This document shows, piece by piece, positions 27,601 to 35,881 of a stretch of DNA of 64,000 bases. The DNA is from Acidobacteriaceae bacterium. GTDB lineage: Bacteria; Acidobacteriota; Terriglobia; Terriglobales; Acidobacteriaceae. The notes under the pieces are model-generated. The model was not told the origin of the DNA and searched no databases. It saw nothing but the letters and a program-made list of their open reading frames with translations. The stretch spans positions 186,001 to 250,000 of the forward strand of contig JAOAPN010000013.1 of NCBI GenBank assembly GCA_025462885.1, in the 5' to 3' direction. How positions within the stretch are numbered: position 1 is the stretch's first letter; each line of letters starts with the position of its first letter. The position numbers and the translations under genes are program-made.

Positions 27601-29355
27601 TGGCAGATTCCTCTGCTGACGGCGGCTGACTCGGCGGCGGCAGGGATGCGCCTTTCAGCGACGGCTTTGACGTTTGCGGCGCAAGCGGTTGGAACGGTAA
27701 GTGTGGGGCAGGCCGTCACGATTACTAGTACCGGAAATGCTCCGTTAGTGGTCAGTCAGGTCGTGGCGACAGGGGACTTCCATACGACGGATACCTGTAT
27801 GCAGACGCCAGTTGCGGTGGGTGGAACGTGTTCGGTGCAGGTGAGTTTTTTGCCTGCGGCAATCGGAGCAAGGAGCGGACTGCTGACGGTCTATGGAAAC
27901 GTGGCCGGGGGGCAGGCGGTCGTGTCGTTGGCAGGGACGGGGCTGCCGGGCGCCGCAATTGTGCTGAATCCAGTTACGGTCTCGTTTGCTGCAACGACGG
28001 TAGGGGTGACGAGTGCAACGCAGAATGTAACCATTTCAAATACAGGTGCAACTCCGCTGAACCTGGCTTCGGTGGCGGTGAGCGGGGACTTTGCCGTAGT
28101 TGCGAATACATGTGGCGGTTCGCTGGCATCCGGAGTGGGATGCACGGTCGGCGTGGCGTTCAAGCCGACGGCATCCGGGGTGCGAAGCGGAGCCCTGACG
28201 GTGACGGATGATGCAGGAGTGCAGACAGCATTGTTAAGCGGTACCGGAGTCTTGCCCGCTACCGATGGGCTGACGCCGCTGAGCTTGGTGTTTGGTGCGC
28301 AGGAGATGAACACGACGAGTGCCGCCCAGCAGGTGACGCTGGCGAACGCCGGCGATGTGGCACTTACCCTGATCGGGGCGCAGGTGACTGCCGGGGACTT
28401 CACGGTGGTGAACGGGTGCGGCAACTCTTTGAACGCTCATTCGAGCTGTTCGATGCGGGTGGCGTTTGTGCCGAAGAGCATTGGCGCGGGCAGCGGAGTC
28501 TTGACTGTCAGCGACCAGTTTCGCAGTCAGACAGTGGCGCTAAGCGGAACAGGATTGGCTCCGCCGGGCGTCTCGCTTTCGCCCTTCTCTACGTTGGCCT
28601 TTGGAGCAGTGGGGGTGGGGACCAGTTCCGCGGTCCAGAAGGTGACTCTGACGAATAACAGCGGGGTTCCGTTGAGCGTGTCGGGCATTGCGTTGACTGG
28701 CGACTACGTTATCGCGGCGGGAGGGACGTGCGGAAGCGTTGTCGCGGTTGGAAGCGCGTGCGACATTCCGGTGAGCTTTGTGCCGAAAGCAGGCGGCCCG
28801 AGGAATGGAACTATTTCGGTTACATATTCGGCGGCAAACTCACCCCAGGGACTGACGCTGACCGGGTCGGGGGTCGACTTCACGTTGACGGCGAATGGCA
28901 GCACCACCGTAACGGTGACGAGCGGCAAGAGTGCAGTATTTCCGCTGCTGCTGAGCTCCGCCGCCGGAGTGCCGGGGATGGCGGTGCTGACCTGCTCGGG
29001 AGTACCCGCGAACGCCGCGTGTGTCATCTCTCCGGCGAGCGTAACGCTGGGGGGAGTTACAACCGTTTCAGTCACCGTAAGCACCGGGGTTGCGATCGCT
29101 TCGATCTGGAAGGAAGCAGTCGGATGGCTGGCCTGCCTGTTGCCGGTTGGACTCTTCGTTCGGCGTCGGCGGGTGCTTGGATTTGTTCTGCTTGGACTTC
29201 TGGCAGGCTGCGGATCGGAGCGGCATATTCCGGGCGATGGAAGTACGGGTGGTGGAGGCGGTGTGGCTACTCCAGCGGGAAGCTATGTGATTACGGTCTC
29301 GGCGACGAGCGCGGGACTGGTCCGAACAGTCGGGCTTACGTTGGTGGTGCAATAG
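24679..29355 (+). CDS. giant secreted Asp-box propeller protein with choice-of-anchor-D repeats
   Basis: 1558 residues. The signal peptide lies near residues 15-40. The N-terminal two thirds form a sialidase-like beta-propeller with Asp-box motifs SDDGGSTW (about 271), SADAGVTW (about 341) and SVDGGRNW (about 879). Four HYDIN/anchor-D Ig-like repeats follow (about 995-1420, each like LTFAAQAVGT...ITSTGNAPLVV). The C-terminus holds a hydrophobic pair around RRRR (about 1483-1510) containing the lipobox-like LAGCG, then a short beta tail. Function is unknown; surface adhesion or glycan contact is likely. The start is uncertain because no good ribosome-binding site precedes 24679; an ATG at 24709 is an alternative. 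Confidence 0.8.
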   Translation: MGLTRGWMERVGGGVCARRGLRSIAVGLVGVGLLCGAWVGRAGGQTIPSLSIVIEPHDAAGFVGSGEGSTPVRRARRFLAGRTVYSEGLSLEGQAVGQALALARAQHAALMAGQAEQIQATASSSGLVGLKMSARAVTDGVLPSVGARLTRLDAAWQAVGPASVVTAAYGKVSGRVTSVAIDPADATGNTVFVGTTGGGVWKSTNAAGAASAVRFVPLTDTLPVFSASAGTSAVASLSIGALSVQRGVVLAGTGDPNDATDSYYGGGVLRSDDGGSTWTLVQGSVDGAAGNHSFVGLGFAGFAWSSASPDLVVAAVSDAVEGEIVNAVDGAHAFRGLYYSADAGVTWHMAVVTDRSGTVQSPAVQIGGGFAATSVVWNPVRRRFYAALRYRGYYESADGANWTRLAAQPGTGLAATACLSGFATCPIFRGALAVEPVTGDLFALTVDGSNGDQGLWQDVCAGDGTACAAAVAFSKRLGGTALEQGSGSAIVWQGDYNLALAAVRSGTDTLVYVGTVDVYRCSLAAGCVLRNTTNALNGCAAAAKVAPAQHAIAVLAGGGVGGVAPLLFAGNDGGLWRSPDGIDPRSAVCSADDATHFENLNGGLGSLAEVVRFAQDPTDTGTLLAGLGANGTAATGTATTGEGWTQLSAGEGGGVAIDPANPANWYVSTGAGVNVKACSKGSGCSAADFAGTPNVGASQVGGDASLIDAAWTLDPLVPGELLVGTCRVWRGPVAGGSLWSSSNSISAMFGATLPLCGAASNMVRSLAAGGPGSSAVSAQNAGATMLYAGMAGAVDGGGSLGGHVFATPAGGTGSSATVWLDSATSSVTNDVANVKRFNPGGFDISALTVDSHDATGKTVYATVMGFTSLTLTVPHVYRSVDGGRNWLNISGNLPNAPANDVVVDPNDANTVYVAMDTGVYVTTQVTICTTTNCWSVYGTGLPNAPAIQLAVAAGMSAGAGQTGQLRVGTYGRGIWQIPLLTAADSAAAGMRLSATALTFAAQAVGTVSVGQAVTITSTGNAPLVVSQVVATGDFHTTDTCMQTPVAVGGTCSVQVSFLPAAIGARSGLLTVYGNVAGGQAVVSLAGTGLPGAAIVLNPVTVSFAATTVGVTSATQNVTISNTGATPLNLASVAVSGDFAVVANTCGGSLASGVGCTVGVAFKPTASGVRSGALTVTDDAGVQTALLSGTGVLPATDGLTPLSLVFGAQEMNTTSAAQQVTLANAGDVALTLIGAQVTAGDFTVVNGCGNSLNAHSSCSMRVAFVPKSIGAGSGVLTVSDQFRSQTVALSGTGLAPPGVSLSPFSTLAFGAVGVGTSSAVQKVTLTNNSGVPLSVSGIALTGDYVIAAGGTCGSVVAVGSACDIPVSFVPKAGGPRNGTISVTYSAANSPQGLTLTGSGVDFTLTANGSTTVTVTSGKSAVFPLLLSSAAGVPGMAVLTCSGVPANAACVISPASVTLGGVTTVSVTVSTGVAIASIWKEAVGWLACLLPVGLFVRRRRVLGFVLLGLLAGCGSERHIPGDGSTGGGGGVATPAGSYVITVSATSAGLVRTVGLTLVVQ

Positions 29356-29383
29356 AAGATAGACAATACTGTCCTGCCGGACG

Positions 29384-29411
29384 GGCCCGCTGCGCGCGGT
29401 GCGGGCCTTTT
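29384..29411 (+). terminator. terminator after giant propeller gene
   Basis: GGCCCGC (29384-29390) pairs with GCGGGCC (29401-29407), followed by TTTTC, 29 bases after the stop codon. Confidence 0.7.
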
Positions 29412-29532
29412 CGTTGGTCGGTACGGAGTCTTGCTTGCGACCATCGGAAGCACCCTGCGAAGCCGAATGCATGTCATGAAATGACCGCCGCCCGCGCAGG
29501 GCGCTTTCAGGACTCTCAGATCAAAGAGTCGC

Positions 29533-31239
29533 CTACTGGCAGAGGGTGCCGTTCAAATAGAACTTTGCTGGTGGCTGATTGGTTCCTTCGTAGCTCGCGT
29601 TGAAGCCGATGGGTGGGAGATCCGAGTTCGGCGGTACGGTCGCGTTCCAGGCTTCGTTGGTTATATTGACCTCCCTGCCCTGCTGGTCGAGCCGCCCGTT
29701 CCAGAGCTGGGAGATCTTCTGCGCACCGCTGAAGGTGAAGGTCAGGGTCCAGTGAGTGATCGGAGCAGCAGAGGAGTTGTGCAGCACAATGTTCGAGGAG
29801 AACCCGGTGTGCCAATCGTTGACATTGGTGTAGGTCACGCGGCACTGCAGGGAAGCAGGCTGCGTGGATGCGGGAGCGGCTGCCATCGGCTGCGGCGCGA
29901 CATTCTGACTCTGAGAGATCGGCTGGGTCGTAGTTAGGATTGGAGCTTGTGGCGGTGGAGGTTGGGTGGTGCTGGCTGGTGCTGCCACCGATTGCTTCGA
30001 AGCCTTTGATTTTTCGGGCGTGACCATCACGGAGTGGGGACGGATGGCGAGGGGGAGTTGGATGGCGGCGAGGGCCTGCTGGCGGAAGGCGCTGCGAGGC
30101 GCGTCGTAGTTGGGATTGAGCAGACCGTAGCAGTCGGTGGCGTTGAGGGTCCAGTAGGTCCAACTGATGCGCGGGTCGTGGGCCAGGAACGCGGTCATGC
30201 TTTGAAACCAGATATCTTCGAGCGCCTGGTTAGGGTTGGCGGGGGGAGCGGAGGCTGCCTTCGGAAGGCTGGGAGCGGCGATCTCTACGCCGAACTCGCC
30301 GAGCCAGACGGGAGCAATATCTTCCTGTGCAATGTAGGCCCAGTGCTTGGTCCAGACGGCGTTGAGCGTGGCATCGGACATGTCTGTAGTGAACCACTTC
30401 TGGGGCGCTTCGGCGGGTCCGTAGTCGTGGGCGGAGTAGACGAGTTGATGCGGGGCGCTGAGGCGAACCGGGGCAGAGCGGACGCCCATCAGATTGCCGC
30501 CCCACCAATAGAAGTCGTTCTCGTACGCGTCGATGCCTTCGACGAAGATCAGCAGCCGGGGGTTGATGGTGAGGACGGCGTTGCCGGCGCGCTCGGCGGC
30601 CAGCTGCCAGTCGTTCGTCGAGCCGCAACCCCAGCAAGCTCCGCCGGCAGCCGCGTTGTGGGGTTCGTTGCGGAGATCGAAGCCGAGGACGGTGGAGTCG
30701 GCTGCGTAGCGGCGAGCGAGCATCTGCCAGTCCTCGATCCAGGAGGCTTCGGAGTAGGTCTGGGTGTACCAGAGGCCGTTGGCCTCGGGACCGGCCCCGG
30801 CCTCGGAGCGGTGGTTGTCGAGGATGACTTTGAGCCCCTGCGCCCGGGCGGCGGCGATTATTTTGTCGAGGATCTGGAGCGAGTTCAGGCCGCGCAGGTC
30901 CGTGTTGATGGGGCCGGCGGCGTTGGAGAACTTGATGCCGGGAACGATCGGCGACTCGATCATCTGGCTGGAGAAGGGAATGCGGATGGCGTTGTAGCCG
31001 TTTCGCTTAATGGTCTGGAGGATGGCCTTGTAATCCTGCACGTCGAGGCCGCCGGGTACAGCCTGCACCGTCTCGAAGCCGTACCAGTTAATACCGGCGA
31101 TGCGGACAGGGTGGTTGGCCGAGTCCAGAAGCTGACTGCCACGGGCATGCCAGAAACCTTCGCCCAGGCCGGAGGGCGTGGCGGGTCGAGCAGGTGCAGA
31201 GGTGGGGGCCAGCATCAGAGCCAGCCAGAGGAGAAACAT
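29533..31239 (-). CDS. secreted GH5 endoglucanase-type glycoside hydrolase with C-terminal CBM2
   Basis: 568 residues from the ATG at 31239, which begins the signal peptide MFLLWLALMLAP. The GH5 catalytic barrel carries the acid/base glutamate in NEPHN (E192) and the nucleophile in GEFGVE (E315), plus RIPFSS and DNHRSE segments. A proline/glutamine-rich linker leads to a CBM2-type cellulose-binding module whose two cysteines (QCRVTY near its start and GTLCQ at the end) would form the usual disulfide. It most likely hydrolyses cellulose or related beta-glucans outside the cell. Confidence 0.92.
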   Translation of the reverse strand: MFLLWLALMLAPTSAPARPATPSGLGEGFWHARGSQLLDSANHPVRIAGINWYGFETVQAVPGGLDVQDYKAILQTIKRNGYNAIRIPFSSQMIESPIVPGIKFSNAAGPINTDLRGLNSLQILDKIIAAARAQGLKVILDNHRSEAGAGPEANGLWYTQTYSEASWIEDWQMLARRYAADSTVLGFDLRNEPHNAAAGGACWGCGSTNDWQLAAERAGNAVLTINPRLLIFVEGIDAYENDFYWWGGNLMGVRSAPVRLSAPHQLVYSAHDYGPAEAPQKWFTTDMSDATLNAVWTKHWAYIAQEDIAPVWLGEFGVEIAAPSLPKAASAPPANPNQALEDIWFQSMTAFLAHDPRISWTYWTLNATDCYGLLNPNYDAPRSAFRQQALAAIQLPLAIRPHSVMVTPEKSKASKQSVAAPASTTQPPPPQAPILTTTQPISQSQNVAPQPMAAAPASTQPASLQCRVTYTNVNDWHTGFSSNIVLHNSSAAPITHWTLTFTFSGAQKISQLWNGRLDQQGREVNITNEAWNATVPPNSDLPPIGFNASYEGTNQPPAKFYLNGTLCQ

Positions 31240-31272
31240 GATGTACCCGCTTTCCAACTCTGAGAACACCAT

Positions 31273-31767
31273 ACTTCAGGCTTCTCCCGCAAATGGACCG
31301 GGAGGCGAAACAGTGGGGGAACACAGAGAGCTCGCGCGCAGGTCAACCTGCGAGATCGACTCCGCGAGCGAGCTTCGGAACCACCATGCGGCAGAAGATG
31401 ATGCATGCGATCTCGCAGAGCTGCGTGACCGGGACTACCTGGGAGGTATGCACGGAGCCTTGGGAGGCACGGCGACCCTGCGACGATGCGTTGGAGGTGT
31501 TCATACCGGGGGAAGAAGCAAGGGGAGTTCCAAAGTGGAGCGCCAGTGGTGTTTTTCTTGTCAGGAGTAGGGCTTGGCTCATAAGTGGATATCTATCACG
31601 GGTTAGTGGCAGGCTGCTGAGCGTAGGGAGCGCGGCCTGGCGGCACTGAGGTGTAGCAAGCGGTACTCCTGCAAGGGTAAAGAGAACGGATTTTCCCTCG
31701 AAGGGAAACTGGGATCGCGACTTTGGGTGCAAGGTTGGGAGTGAACCGAGGCACGTACAATCGGGGC
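31273..31767. ncRNA. gene-free gap with a strong hairpin; possible structured RNA
   Basis: 495 bases between gh5 and ruvA with no convincing gene. TGCGAGATCG (31349-31358) pairs perfectly with CGATCTCGCA (31408-31417), flanked by GGTCA (31341-31345) and TGACC (31426-31430), giving a nested stem of about 90 nt. A minus-strand open frame (31343-31582) covers it but lacks a ribosome-binding site. A small RNA or long leader is possible; no known family is recognised. Confidence 0.25.
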
Positions 31768-32373
31768 ATGATCGCGCATCTTCGTGGACGGCTTTTGAGC
31801 AAGGCACCGAATCAGGCAATAGTGGAATGTGGTGGGGTTGGGTACGACGTCAGTATCTCGGTAACGACGTTTACGGAGCTTCCGGCGGAGGGCGCAGAGG
31901 TCGCGCTGCATATCTATACGAATGTGCGGGAGGATCAGATCGCGCTGTTCGGATTCAGCGATATGCAGGAGAAGCGGCTCTTCGAACGGCTGATCGGGGT
32001 GAGCGGGATCGGGCCGAAGCTGGCGATTACAGTTTTGAGCGGGATCTCGGCAGAGCGGCTGGTGGGTGCGATCCGGGGCAACGACCTGGCGATGCTGACC
32101 AAGATTCCCGGCATCGGCAAGAAGACGGCCGAGCGCGTCGTACTGGAGCTGAAGGACAAGCTCGACGATCTCGTAGGGATTTCCATCGTCGGCGGCGAGG
32201 TGCAGGTGGTTCACTTTGGAGCTGCTGGAGACGATGCCCTCTCTGCGCTGGTGAATCTGGGCTACGCGCGGCCAGCGGCGCAGAAGGCAATCGAAGCAGT
32301 GGTGGAGAAACATCCAGAGCTGAAGGGGGATTTCGAAGGACTATTCCGGGCGGCGATGGGGTCGATGCGTTAG
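31768..32373 (+). CDS. ruvA: Holliday junction branch migration protein RuvA
   Basis: 201 residues from the ATG at 31768, beginning MIAHLRGRLL as usual; the longer frame upstream is not conserved. RuvA binds four-way junctions and loads the RuvB helicase. The N-terminal OB-fold is followed by tandem helix-hairpin-helix motifs (GVSGIGPKLAITVLSGIS and IPGIGKKTAERVVLEL), and a C-terminal RuvB-contact domain (ALSALVNLGYARPAAQKAI). ruvB and ruvC are not adjacent. Confidence 0.95.
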   Translation: MIAHLRGRLLSKAPNQAIVECGGVGYDVSISVTTFTELPAEGAEVALHIYTNVREDQIALFGFSDMQEKRLFERLIGVSGIGPKLAITVLSGISAERLVGAIRGNDLAMLTKIPGIGKKTAERVVLELKDKLDDLVGISIVGGEVQVVHFGAAGDDALSALVNLGYARPAAQKAIEAVVEKHPELKGDFEGLFRAAMGSMR

Positions 32374-32485
32374 CCGGCAGCCCTGATCTTTCGATGGGAC
32401 GAAAGATATTTATAGCTCCGTTGGATTATTTCTACAGTGATGGTCGTGTAACGGTGTGTTGAAGTTGCGTGGCTAGTTTCAGCCC

Positions 32486-35400
32486 ATGCATAAATTATTG
32501 TTTCTGTTTGTCTTGGGCTTTCTGTGTCCTTTGTGTGCCTTCTCTCAGTTTGATACGGGTACGGTGTTGGGTGCGGTGACGGATACCCGCGGTAGTTCGG
32601 TTGGCGATGCGAAGGTGACGCTGGAGGATGTTAATCGCGGGACCTTACTTACCGTCGTTACGGGATCGGATGGAAGCTTTCAGTTTCCCTCGGCTCCGAT
32701 CGGCAGCTACCGGATTCGGACGGAGCACCCTGGTTTTGGCGTGCAGTTGAGCCAGGTGTTTCAGTTGACGATCGGCGCTCGTCAGCGCATCGACTTTCAG
32801 TTGAAGGTGGAGCAGGTGCAGTCGGTTGTGGAGGTGCAGGCCACTGTCCCGATCGTGCAGGTGGACAGCTCCGACCGCGGTCAGACCGTCGATGCCGCGC
32901 AGATCAAGGAACTGCCCCTGAACGGGCGGTACTACTCCGACCTGGTGCTGTTGAGCACTGGGGTGATTCGTTCGCCCAGCTCGTTCGGTTCGAGCAGTTC
33001 GTTTCGCGAAGGATCGTTCAACGTCAACGGTCTACGCAGCACGACCAATAACTTCCTGATGGATGGTCTGGACAACAACTACTTCGGCACTTCGAACCAG
33101 GGTTTCTCGAACGAAGTTGTACAGCCTCCACCGGATGCCATCGCCGAGTTTCGCCTGATCACCAACAACCAGACGGCAGAGTATGGCCGCAGCGGTGGCG
33201 CGACCGTAATCGCCAGTCTGCGGAGCGGCACGAACCAGTTCCACGGAAACGTCTGGGAGTTCATCCGCAATACGTCCCTGAATGCGAACGGCTACTTCAA
33301 GGCGGCAGCGGGTAAGGCGCGTCTGAATCGTAACCAATTCGGCGCGACCTTCGGCGGTCCAATCTGGCGCGACAAAACCTTCTTCTTCATGGACTACGAA
33401 GGCTACCGGCAGGTCGAGTCGACGGTACAGTCGGCGGTGCTTCCTACGCTGAATCAGCGGCTGGGCAACTTCGGCAGCAATGTGCCGGTCAAGAATCCCT
33501 ACACCGGCGTGCTGAATGCGAACGGGCAGATTCCGAGTGGCGATATCATCCGCTTCGCCAGCACGGTGCTGGCGGCTCTGCCGTCTCCGACCTCTGCGGG
33601 AAATGGCGCGAACTACACGACGCTCTACAAGATCTCGGACAACCGCAACAAGGGTGACTTCAAGCTGGACCATTACTTCACCGACAAGGTGCGGGCGTTT
33701 GCGCGCTACGACCAGAGCCAGTTCAACGTGTTCGACCCGGGCCTGATTCCGGGCATCGCGGGTGGCAACGGGAACGGAACACAGATCGTGCCGATCAAGT
33801 CCCTGGCAGCCGGAGTGACCTGGACGATCAACGACCGAACGCTGGTCGATGCAGGGTTCGGATACTCGCAATCGGATGCTGGTAAGAGTCCTCCGCTGGC
33901 AGGTGGGCCAAGCATGCTGGACATGTTCGGCATCCCAGGGCTGCCGACGGACAAGGCGTATACCGGCGGCATCTCGTCGGAGACGCTGTTGAGCTTCACG
34001 GCACTCGGGCGGCAGGCGACCAGCCCACAGTTTCAGCATCCGAAGCTGTTCGATCCGAAGGTCAACTTTACGCGGATTCTTGCGTCGCACACGCTGAAGG
34101 CTGGCCTCGAGTATCAGTGGCTGGGGGTGCGTACGTTGGACGTAAACCCGATCCTGGGGCGCGATGTCTACTCGGGGCTGTTCTCGGCTCCAGCGGTCGG
34201 GACCGTGTTGCCGGGTGGCGGAACGGTTACGGCAGCGCAGATCACGGCCAACCAGAGTTTTTACAGTCTCGCTGACTTTCTGTACGGCGCACGCAATCAG
34301 TATCAGCTTGTAAATCCGGGATACGTGAACCACCGGCAGCAGGCGGGCTTTGTCTACGCGCAGGACGACTGGAAGCTGAGCAGGACGGTTTCGCTGAACT
34401 TTGGCGTGCGGTACGAGCTGGTGACGCCGTTCTACGAGCGGGACAACCTGCTGTCGAACTACGATCCGGCGACTAATTCGATCCTGCTGGCGAAGCCGGG
34501 CTCGATCTACGACCGCGCCCTGGTTCATATGGATACAAACAACTTTGGACCGCGCGTCGGTGTGGCGTGGAGCGTGACACCGAAGACGGTAGTCCACTCA
34601 GGCTTCGGGATCGGCTACATCAACACGAATCGTACGGGCACCAGCTACCTCGCCTACAACGGACCGCGTTTTGTTCTGGCTACTGTGACACAAACAGTCC
34701 CCACGGCCGCTTCGTTTCGCACGACGCAGCAGGGCTATCCGGATAACTTCACTTCGTCTGTGGCGTTCAATCCGAAGACCAGCACGGTGCAATATATTCC
34801 GAAGGATTCGCCTTCGGGCCGGGTCCAGAGTTACTACCTCTCGGTGCAGCGGCAGTTACCGGCCAACTGGCTGATGGATCTGGCGTATGTCGGGAACAAC
34901 GCGAACGGCTTGATCATCATCAACGACATCAACCCGGCGCGTCCGCTCGCCGTCGGAGAGACGACGTCTCTCGAGCTGCGACGGCCGAACCAGGCGTTCA
35001 GCTCGATTGCTGGGACGATGCCGTACGGGACATCGAACTACAACGGATTCCAGGCGCGCCTGGAAAAGCGCACGTCAGGAGGGCTGTACTTCCTGAACAG
35101 CTTCACGTGGTCGAAGACGATTGATATCGCGGCGCAGGCGTTCGATAGCAACAATGGCAATGGTACCGGCGTGCAGGATATCAACAACGTGCAGGCCGAC
35201 CGGGGAATCTCCAACTACGACCGGCCCTTCAACAACATTACGAGCGTGGTGTACCAGCTTCCTTTCGGACGTGGTCGCCGCTACCTGGCATCCGTGCCGC
35301 GGGCCGTTGACTATCTGCTGGGCGGATGGGATGTAAATACCATCGTGAACATGCGCTCAGGTGAGCCGGTGACGTTGGCGTACACGCCGACGACGCAGGC

Positions 35401-35785
35401 GGTGGTTCCGGTTCTGGCCGTGCTAGGCCGGAATAGCTACCGTCCGAATGTGTCGGGATCGCCGGTGCTGCCCAAAGGACAGAGGACGCCCCAGAAGTAT
35501 CTGAACAGCTCGAACGTCTCGACGCCTACGGCTGAGGCCCCGTTCGGCAACTCGGGTCGGAATACGTTCCGGGGCTATGCCTTCTACCAGGCGGATCTCG
35601 GAATCTCGAAGAACTTCCCGGTGACGGAGCGGATGAAGGTGCTGTTCCGGAGCGAGGCATTCAACCTGTTCAACCACTCGAACTTCGCGGCTCCGGATGG
35701 AAACATCTCGAACTCGACGTTCGGTGTGATCACCAGCATGTATCCTCCGCGGCAGTTGCAGTTCGCTCTGAAGGTGCAGTTCTAA
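32486..35785 (+). CDS. Oar-type TonB-dependent receptor, second copy
   Basis: 1099 residues. Signal peptide MHKLLFLFVLGFLCPLCAFS, then the carboxypeptidase-regulatory-like domain (about 25-110, GTVLGAVTDTRGSSVGDAKV), a plug (IKELPLNGRYYSDLVLL) and a barrel ending LQFALKVQF. It is of the same family as the minus-strand receptor at 17468 but clearly a diverged paralogue. The ligand is unknown. A palindromic element follows the stop codon. Confidence 0.92.
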   Translation: MHKLLFLFVLGFLCPLCAFSQFDTGTVLGAVTDTRGSSVGDAKVTLEDVNRGTLLTVVTGSDGSFQFPSAPIGSYRIRTEHPGFGVQLSQVFQLTIGARQRIDFQLKVEQVQSVVEVQATVPIVQVDSSDRGQTVDAAQIKELPLNGRYYSDLVLLSTGVIRSPSSFGSSSSFREGSFNVNGLRSTTNNFLMDGLDNNYFGTSNQGFSNEVVQPPPDAIAEFRLITNNQTAEYGRSGGATVIASLRSGTNQFHGNVWEFIRNTSLNANGYFKAAAGKARLNRNQFGATFGGPIWRDKTFFFMDYEGYRQVESTVQSAVLPTLNQRLGNFGSNVPVKNPYTGVLNANGQIPSGDIIRFASTVLAALPSPTSAGNGANYTTLYKISDNRNKGDFKLDHYFTDKVRAFARYDQSQFNVFDPGLIPGIAGGNGNGTQIVPIKSLAAGVTWTINDRTLVDAGFGYSQSDAGKSPPLAGGPSMLDMFGIPGLPTDKAYTGGISSETLLSFTALGRQATSPQFQHPKLFDPKVNFTRILASHTLKAGLEYQWLGVRTLDVNPILGRDVYSGLFSAPAVGTVLPGGGTVTAAQITANQSFYSLADFLYGARNQYQLVNPGYVNHRQQAGFVYAQDDWKLSRTVSLNFGVRYELVTPFYERDNLLSNYDPATNSILLAKPGSIYDRALVHMDTNNFGPRVGVAWSVTPKTVVHSGFGIGYINTNRTGTSYLAYNGPRFVLATVTQTVPTAASFRTTQQGYPDNFTSSVAFNPKTSTVQYIPKDSPSGRVQSYYLSVQRQLPANWLMDLAYVGNNANGLIIINDINPARPLAVGETTSLELRRPNQAFSSIAGTMPYGTSNYNGFQARLEKRTSGGLYFLNSFTWSKTIDIAAQAFDSNNGNGTGVQDINNVQADRGISNYDRPFNNITSVVYQLPFGRGRRYLASVPRAVDYLLGGWDVNTIVNMRSGEPVTLAYTPTTQAVVPVLAVLGRNSYRPNVSGSPVLPKGQRTPQKYLNSSNVSTPTAEAPFGNSGRNTFRGYAFYQADLGISKNFPVTERMKVLFRSEAFNLFNHSNFAAPDGNISNSTFGVITSMYPPRQLQFALKVQF

Positions 35786-35799
35786 CGATGCGGGCGCAA

Positions 35800-35833
35800 G
35801 GGTGGGTCCACGGTACGCGGTGTGAACCCACCC
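35800..35833. repeat. GGGTGGGT/ACCCACCC palindromic element
   Basis: GGGTGGGT (35800-35807) pairs with ACCCACCC (35826-35833), with further partial pairing inside. No T-run follows, so it is less likely a terminator than a REP-like element. It lies 15 bases after the receptor stop. Confidence 0.45.
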
Positions 35834-35881
35834 CGCCCAAGCCGATGTTTTCGCAGTAGAGTGCTAGTGAGGGTGAGAACG

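Noticed and set aside
31343..31582. Minus-strand 79-residue open frame in the gap before ruvA
   Set aside because: No ribosome-binding site, low-complexity product; the hairpin at 31349-31417 explains the sequence better.
32986..34597. 521-residue antisense open frame opposite the second Oar-type receptor
   Set aside because: Shadow of the receptor gene in another frame; no domain or start signal.
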